A stretch of 64,000 nucleotides of DNA from Mycobacterium sp. ST-F2 (GTDB lineage: Bacteria; Actinomycetota; Actinomycetes; Mycobacteriales; Mycobacteriaceae): assembly GCF_001905655.1 (NCBI RefSeq), contig NZ_JMHT01000005.1:186001-250000 (forward strand), given 5' to 3'. The number at the start of each line of letters is the position of its first letter. Positions within the stretch are counted from its first letter, which is position 1. The notes beneath the pieces were generated by a model. That model did no database searches, was not told the DNA's origin, and saw only the letters and a list, made by a program, of their open reading frames with translations. This document shows, one piece after another, positions 60,701 through 64,000 of this stretch. The position numbers were made by a program, and so were the translations under genes.

Positions 60701-60993
60701 GAGAACACCAGACCACCCGCCGCCGGCAGGGTGGTGATCGCTTGGCACGGGATGGAGACATCCAGCGCCAGTGGCGCACCCGAGACCAGTGGGGCGGTGA
60801 CGTCCGAGACGTTTCCGCTGGCATTGGGCGCTTGCGGCCAGAGGATGGTCGCGGTGGTCTGTTTGACGGGCAGCAGTGGGGTCAGCGCGCAGAGCAGCAG
60901 ACCCGCTAGGCCCGCGATGATCGCGACGAGACGGGCAGTCCTGGCAGGCACGAGGCTCAAGACTAGGCGACGGCTATATGTGTCCTGGCGCAC
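57697..60993 (-). CDS. embA: Arabinosyltransferase EmbA
   Basis: 1098 residues from the GTG at 60993. A GTG at 60951, close to a TAGTCT -10-like element, would remove 14 residues and fits the M. tuberculosis N-terminus better. It works with EmbB as the heterodimer that builds the non-reducing end of arabinan. The motifs are [47 protein letters not shown] and the C-terminal [20 protein letters not shown]. Length is close to Rv3794 (1094). Upstream it faces a divergent transporter gene instead of embC, so it must have its own promoter in 60994-61162. Confidence 0.95.
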   Translation of the reverse strand: MRQDTYSRRLVLSLVPARTARLVAIIAGLAGLLLCALTPLLPVKQTTATILWPQAPNASGNVSDVTAPLVSGAPLALDVSIPCQAITTLPAAGGLVFSTIPPDGIDASRNGLFVRANATDVVVAFRDTVAAVAKRADIAAGKCGGLHLWANNGGVGADFIGLPGASGTGSVEKKPQVAGIFTELKVPAQPGLSARVDIDTRFIVVPTFVKSAAMALGVLLTLVSIVALALLDRLDGRRVHDGWQRFWKVSRWHWLADIAVFAGLAGWHLIGAISSDDGYNLTIARVSSEAGYVANYFRYFGTSEAPFDWYQSVLAHMATVSTAGVWMRLPALLAGMATWTLLSRWVLPRLGPGARGVSANAIAVWTAAAVFLAAWYPFNNGLRPEPLIAFGVIATWVLLEYAIATRRLAPAAVAIIVAAFTATTAPQGLIALAPLLVGARALVRTVRSRRAGTGLLAPIATLAASASLILTVIFRDQTLATVAESARIKYTVGPTISWYQEFLRYYFLTVEDSVDSSMTRRFSVLILLLCLFATLALLLRKGRVPGLASGPVWRLLGSTMLGLLLLHLTPTKWAVQFGAFAGLSGAFGAIIAFAFATVGLHSRRNLALYVTALLFVLAWATSGINGWFYVGNYGVPWFDRQPVLAGHPVTSMFLVLAIISALLAGWLHFRIDYAGHTEVAETRRNRALASTPLLIVAVIMVVLEAGSMAKGFVQRYPQYTTARANLDALGLSDKSCAMANDVLVEADVNAGTLQPVPGQTWGKYGPLGGENPVGFTPNGISDSLAPPHPVVANPGTVNSDGSPNKPNVGIAFAAGTGGGYGPTGINGSNVFLPFGLDPARTPVMGSFKENGVAAKATSAWYELPPRSADRPLVTVATAGAIWYYDEEHEFHYGQSLKLQWGVHRPDGSYQALAEVQPIDTFAQYAWRNLRFPLAWAPPEANVARIVADDPNLSEDQWFGFTPPRVPTLQTAQQFLGSQTPILMDIATAANFPCQRPFSEHLGVAELPQYRILPNTKQVVVSSNMWQSAQKGGPFLFIQALLRTSTIPTYLRNDWYRDWGSIERYDPVVPPSVAPPAAIDQGTMTVNGWSRRGPIRALP

Positions 60994-61162
60994 TGACGGG
61001 GAATGTCGAGGTAGTTGGCCGGAATGTGACCCTGGTTCAAACTTACGGTGCGTTTAATCGTTGTGACCTGGGTGCGTCGTCTTGTCGGATGGACGCCATG
61101 CGTGCGAGCGGTGTGTCGTTTCACTGGCGGCGCCTTCCTGCCCCTCCGACCCAGGCCAGTTC

Positions 61163-62050
61163 ATGACAATCACCGTTGATCCACCCGAAACCGACAAGCC
61201 CGCCTCCGGCTCGTTGCCGCTGCCGCGATTGCCGCAGAGTTACCCGCCGCTGCTGCGAGCGCTGCTGATCCGGGCCGTCGCGCTCGGCGCCTTCCTGCTG
61301 GCGTGGTGGGCCGTCACCGCCGCCAAGCTGATCGACCCGCTGTTCCTGCCCAGCCCGGGTGCGGTGTGGGAGGCGTTCGTCCGGGCGAATTCCTGGCACC
61401 AGATCGCGCCGGGCGTGCCGCGTGAGGTGCTGGGCGAACAGAACTACTTCCTGTGGGAGCACCTGATCGCCAGTCTGCAACGGATCCTGGCCGGGGTGGG
61501 TGTTGCGATCCTGGTCGGTCCGCCGCTGGGCTTTCTGATGGGCACGGTGCGGCCGATAGCGATCGCGCTGGAGCCGTACCTGAACTTTCTGCGCGCGCTG
61601 CCGCCGCTGGGTTACATCGGTCTGCTGATCGTGTGGTTCGGCATCGGCGACACGTCCAAGATCTGGCTGCTGTTCCTGGCCGCATTTCCCGCGATCACGG
61701 TGTCGACGCTGGGCGGTGTGCAGTCGGTTCCGTCGGGGTGGGTCAATGCCGCCAGTTCACTGGGGGCGACTCACTGGCACACGGTGTGGCATGTGATCTT
61801 CCCGGCATCGCTGCCGTCGGTGGTCAATGGCATCCGGCTGGCGGTGGGCTTCGCATGGACCACGGTGGTCGCGGCGGAGCTGAACAACGGCATCCCGGGT
61901 ATCGGTGGCCTCGCGTTCTACGCGGGCCAGCAGACCAACACGCCGTTGACCATCGCCTGCATCATCGTCATCGGCATCACCGCCCTGGCACTGGACGCGG
62001 CCATCAAGTATCTCGGCGAGCTCGCAACACCCTGGCAGGGGAAGGCATGA
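61163..62050 (+). CDS. ABC transporter permease, sulfonate/taurine/nitrate type
   Basis: 295 residues from the ATG at 61163. The longer frame from 61082 has an implausible N-terminus. About six membrane helices. The binding-protein-dependent transport EAA loop is visible as NAASSLGATHWHTVWHVIFPASLPSVVNGI, quoted in its conserved order. DPLFLPSPGAVWEAF is typical of SsuC/TauC-type permeases. It is the first of three coupled genes (permease, lipoprotein, ATPase) on the + strand, divergent from embA with 169 bp between. Confidence 0.92.
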   Translation: MTITVDPPETDKPASGSLPLPRLPQSYPPLLRALLIRAVALGAFLLAWWAVTAAKLIDPLFLPSPGAVWEAFVRANSWHQIAPGVPREVLGEQNYFLWEHLIASLQRILAGVGVAILVGPPLGFLMGTVRPIAIALEPYLNFLRALPPLGYIGLLIVWFGIGDTSKIWLLFLAAFPAITVSTLGGVQSVPSGWVNAASSLGATHWHTVWHVIFPASLPSVVNGIRLAVGFAWTTVVAAELNNGIPGIGGLAFYAGQQTNTPLTIACIIVIGITALALDAAIKYLGELATPWQGKA

Positions 62051-63099
62051 AAAGCGTTGCAGCACTAGCGGTTACCGTGCTGGTCGCCCTGGCAACCGCG
62101 GGTTGCGTGGAATCCGGCCGGGGCGAACAGGTCCGGTCGCTGGCAGAGAAGGTGGAGTGCCCGCTGCCGCCCAACCCGGACATCACCAGCACGGTGCGGA
62201 TCGGCTATCAAGAGATCCCGAACGGGGACCTCATCGTCAAGGACACCTCGCTGCTTGCCACGTGCCTGCCGAAGGCGAATATCACCTGGAGCAAATTCGC
62301 CTCCGGAGGCGATGTGCTGCGGGCGTTCCGGGCCCGCTCGCTGGACATCGCGCTGCTCGGCTCGGCGCCGGCGGCCCGCGCGCTGTCGCAGCCGCTCGAC
62401 ATCGATATGCGGGTGGTGTGGATCCACGACGTCATCGGTAAAGCTGAATCGCTGGTGGTGCATGACCCGGCGATCACCGATATCCAGGGCCTGAAGGGGA
62501 AGTCGATCGCGGTGCCTTTCGCATCGACGTCGCACCTGTCCCTGTTGACCGCGCTGGACCGCGCCAAGATCACCGGCGACGTGCGGCTGATCAACACGCA
62601 GCCCGACGCCATGCTGGCGGCATGGGGGAACGGCATCGATGCGGCATGGGTGTGGGATCCGGTGCTGTCCAAGCTGGCTGCCAAGGGGCATGTGATTGCC
62701 GACTCGGCGCAAACCGCGGCTGACGGCTCGCCGACCTTTGACCTGGAAGGCGCGCGTAGTGAATTCGTCGCCGCGAACGGCCCGTTCCTGAAGTACTGGA
62801 CCGCGGCGCAGAACTGGGCCACCGAGCTCATCGCGTCGGACCCGCAGCGCGCCGCCTGGCATATCGCTGCACAGCTCGCGGTGCCGCCTGACCAGGTGGT
62901 GACGCAACTCGGCGGCTACATCTACCCGACGGCGCGGCAGCAGCTCGATGCGAAGTACTTCGGTGGAGGGCTGTCGGCAGCGTTGCTCGGCACCGCGACA
63001 TTCCTGAACCGGAACAACGGCGACGTCGAGCGGGTATCGCCGGCCGAGCGGTATCGCGAGGCGCTGTATCCCAACGCGATAAAGGAAGTGGCGCAATGA
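62047..63099 (+). CDS. ABC transporter substrate-binding lipoprotein, TauA/SsuA type
   Basis: 350 residues, ATGA overlap with the permease. The lipoprotein signal ends LATAGC, so the protein is anchored outside the membrane by its first mature cysteine. The NMT1/SsuA-like fold is recognisable from VRIGYQEIPNGDLIV, FASGGDVLRAFRARSLDIALLGSAPA, LKGKSIAVPFASTSH and DAAWVWDPVLSKLA. Taurine is the closest match by this pattern. Other sulfonates, nitrate or a pyrimidine precursor cannot be excluded from sequence alone. Confidence 0.9.
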   Translation: MKSVAALAVTVLVALATAGCVESGRGEQVRSLAEKVECPLPPNPDITSTVRIGYQEIPNGDLIVKDTSLLATCLPKANITWSKFASGGDVLRAFRARSLDIALLGSAPAARALSQPLDIDMRVVWIHDVIGKAESLVVHDPAITDIQGLKGKSIAVPFASTSHLSLLTALDRAKITGDVRLINTQPDAMLAAWGNGIDAAWVWDPVLSKLAAKGHVIADSAQTAADGSPTFDLEGARSEFVAANGPFLKYWTAAQNWATELIASDPQRAAWHIAAQLAVPPDQVVTQLGGYIYPTARQQLDAKYFGGGLSAALLGTATFLNRNNGDVERVSPAERYREALYPNAIKEVAQ

Positions 63100-63920
63100 C
63101 ATCGGAAGCGACGTTGACGTCGGTAACGACGGCAGCACCCGAGGCCGAGGGCATCGAACTCGACGCCATCACCAAGGTCTACCCCTCCTCCGACGGTGAG
63201 GTGATCGCGCTGTCGGAGACAACGCTGAGCATCGAGCCGGGGGAGTTCGTCGCGGTGGTCGGACCGTCGGGCTGCGGCAAGTCCACGCTGTTGCAGACGC
63301 TGGCCGGGTTCGTCACTCCGACGACGGGAACCGCCCGGGTGGGTGGACACGTCATCGACGGCCCGAACCCGGACCGCGGGGTGGTGTTCCAGTCGCCGAC
63401 GCTGTATCCGTGGCTGACGGTGGCCGGGAACGTCGAGTTCGGGCTGCGCGCGCGAGGGGTACCCAGCGCGCAGCGGCGGGAGCGGTCCGCGTCGGTGCTG
63501 AAACTGGTCGGGCTGGCCGATTTCGCCGACAAACGGCCGTACGAACTGTCCGGCGGCATGCAGCAGCGGGCGCAGATCGCCCGAGTACTGGTCGGGGACC
63601 CCGGCATCGTGCTGATGGATGAACCGTTCAGCGCGTTGGACCCGTTCACCCGGCAGCGGCTTCAGGTGGAGTTGCTGTCGATCTGGGAGCGGGACCGCAA
63701 GACCGTGCTGTTCGTTACCCATTCGGTGGAAGAGGCGGTGTTCCTGGCGACGCGCGTGGTGGTGATGAGCGCGCGGCCCGGGCGGGTGATCGCTGACCGG
63801 CCGGTGCGGCTGCCGGGTGATGTTCCCGGCGCCGCCCGGACGGTGGATGTGTTGGGCACGCCCGAATTCGCCGCGCTGAAAGCCGAACTGGCCCGGCTCA
63901 TTCTGGAAGCCCACGGCTGA
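63096..63920 (+). CDS. ABC transporter ATP-binding protein, TauB/SsuB type
   Basis: 274 residues, ATGA overlap with the binding protein. Walker A is GPSGCGKSTLL, Q-loop VVFQSPTLYPWLTV, signature LSGGMQQRAQIAR, Walker B IVLMDEPFSALDP, and H-loop VTHSVEEAVFLA. It powers import by the preceding permease and lipoprotein. An N-terminal extension of about 20 residues precedes the core. It ends 4 bp before the oppositely oriented Emb C-terminus. Confidence 0.95.
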   Translation: MTSEATLTSVTTAAPEAEGIELDAITKVYPSSDGEVIALSETTLSIEPGEFVAVVGPSGCGKSTLLQTLAGFVTPTTGTARVGGHVIDGPNPDRGVVFQSPTLYPWLTVAGNVEFGLRARGVPSAQRRERSASVLKLVGLADFADKRPYELSGGMQQRAQIARVLVGDPGIVLMDEPFSALDPFTRQRLQVELLSIWERDRKTVLFVTHSVEEAVFLATRVVVMSARPGRVIADRPVRLPGDVPGAARTVDVLGTPEFAALKAELARLILEAHG

Positions 63921-63924
63921 ATTT

Positions 63925-64000
63925 CTAGGAGTGCCGCAGCGGCGCCGGGGCCCACAGCCCGCTGCGCGTGGCCTTCCCGAGGTCGATGTGGGCCGGCTGC
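63925..64000 (-). CDS. embC: Arabinosyltransferase C-terminus, probably EmbC (partial)
   Basis: The last 76 bases read on the minus strand as 24 codons plus a TAG stop: QPAHIDLGKATRSGLWAPAP then LRHS. This matches the ends of Emb proteins (compare [14 protein letters not shown] of EmbB in this window), and SGLW-PAPLR is the form I associate with EmbC. The rest of the gene lies beyond the window. Together with embA and embB downstream on the same strand it shows an embC-[transporter]-embA-embB order. Confidence 0.75.
   Translation of the reverse strand, partial: QPAHIDLGKATRSGLWAPAPLRHS

Noticed and set aside
57994..60909. 971-codon open frame antisense to embA, and others opposite embB, the BTAD regulator and aftB
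   Set aside because: Same GC-driven shadow effect. The translations are compositionally biased and the sense proteins are unambiguous.
60994..61162. First impression that embC has been lost
   Set aside because: The final 76 bases encode an Emb-type C-terminus, so displacement rather than loss is the better reading.

Overview
The window reads as the chromosome of a non-tuberculous, probably fast-growing Mycobacterium (Mycolicibacterium). It is GC-rich and carries the mycobacterial cell-wall core: glf, glfT2, ubiA, aftB, fbpA, mpt51, a Culp6-type lipase, fadD32, pks13, accD4 and embA/embB. Gene order from pheA to accD4 is largely the M. tuberculosis Rv3838c-Rv3799c order read in reverse. The sulfolipid (papA/pks2) and PE_PGRS genes found there in M. 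tuberculosis are absent.

Region 1 (1-10000): a partial CPBP-family membrane protein, an IdeR-boxed DUF2470 gene, pheA with an overlapping histidine phosphatase, a convergent group (Cys-rich mini-protein, zincin-like metallopeptidase, proline-rich membrane-anchored septum-formation-type protein), serS, and a 1103-residue BTAD/AAA regulator.

Region 2 (10000-19200): a hemerythrin-like protein, a DUF5718 protein, a small secreted 4-Cys protein, an MBL-Rieske fusion (Rv3818-like) with a small partner, two tandem PlsC-type acyltransferases followed by a HAD hydrolase, a PGRP amidase with a repeat-rich C-terminus, and Erp.

Region 3 (19300-39800): the galactan/arabinan precursor operon glf-glfT2-PAP2 phosphatase-ubiA-aftB with stop/start overlaps, then the mycolate block fbpA, mpt51, culp6, fadD32, pks13, accD4 and an alpha/beta hydrolase. 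Together these make arabinogalactan precursors, condense mycolic acids and transfer them to the wall.

Region 4 (39800-54480): an accessory segment lying between accD4 and embB. It holds a DUF222-HNH (13E12-family) gene with a perfect LexA box, narGHJI plus a nitrate/nitrite transporter, a divergent SDR/LysR pair, a WhiB3-like Fe-S regulator, a GlgC that looks less mycobacterial than expected, a DeoR regulator and a 78-residue orphan ORF.

Region 5 (54480-64000): embB and embA on the minus strand. In M. tuberculosis and M. smegmatis embC directly precedes embA. Here a complete three-gene sulfonate/taurine/nitrate-type ABC transporter lies between them on the opposite strand. The last 76 bases encode the C-terminus of an Emb protein, most likely EmbC, so embCAB appears to be split by an inserted transporter rather than missing embC. 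This is the most unusual arrangement I found. No rRNA, tRNA, CRISPR array or intact transposase was recognised.
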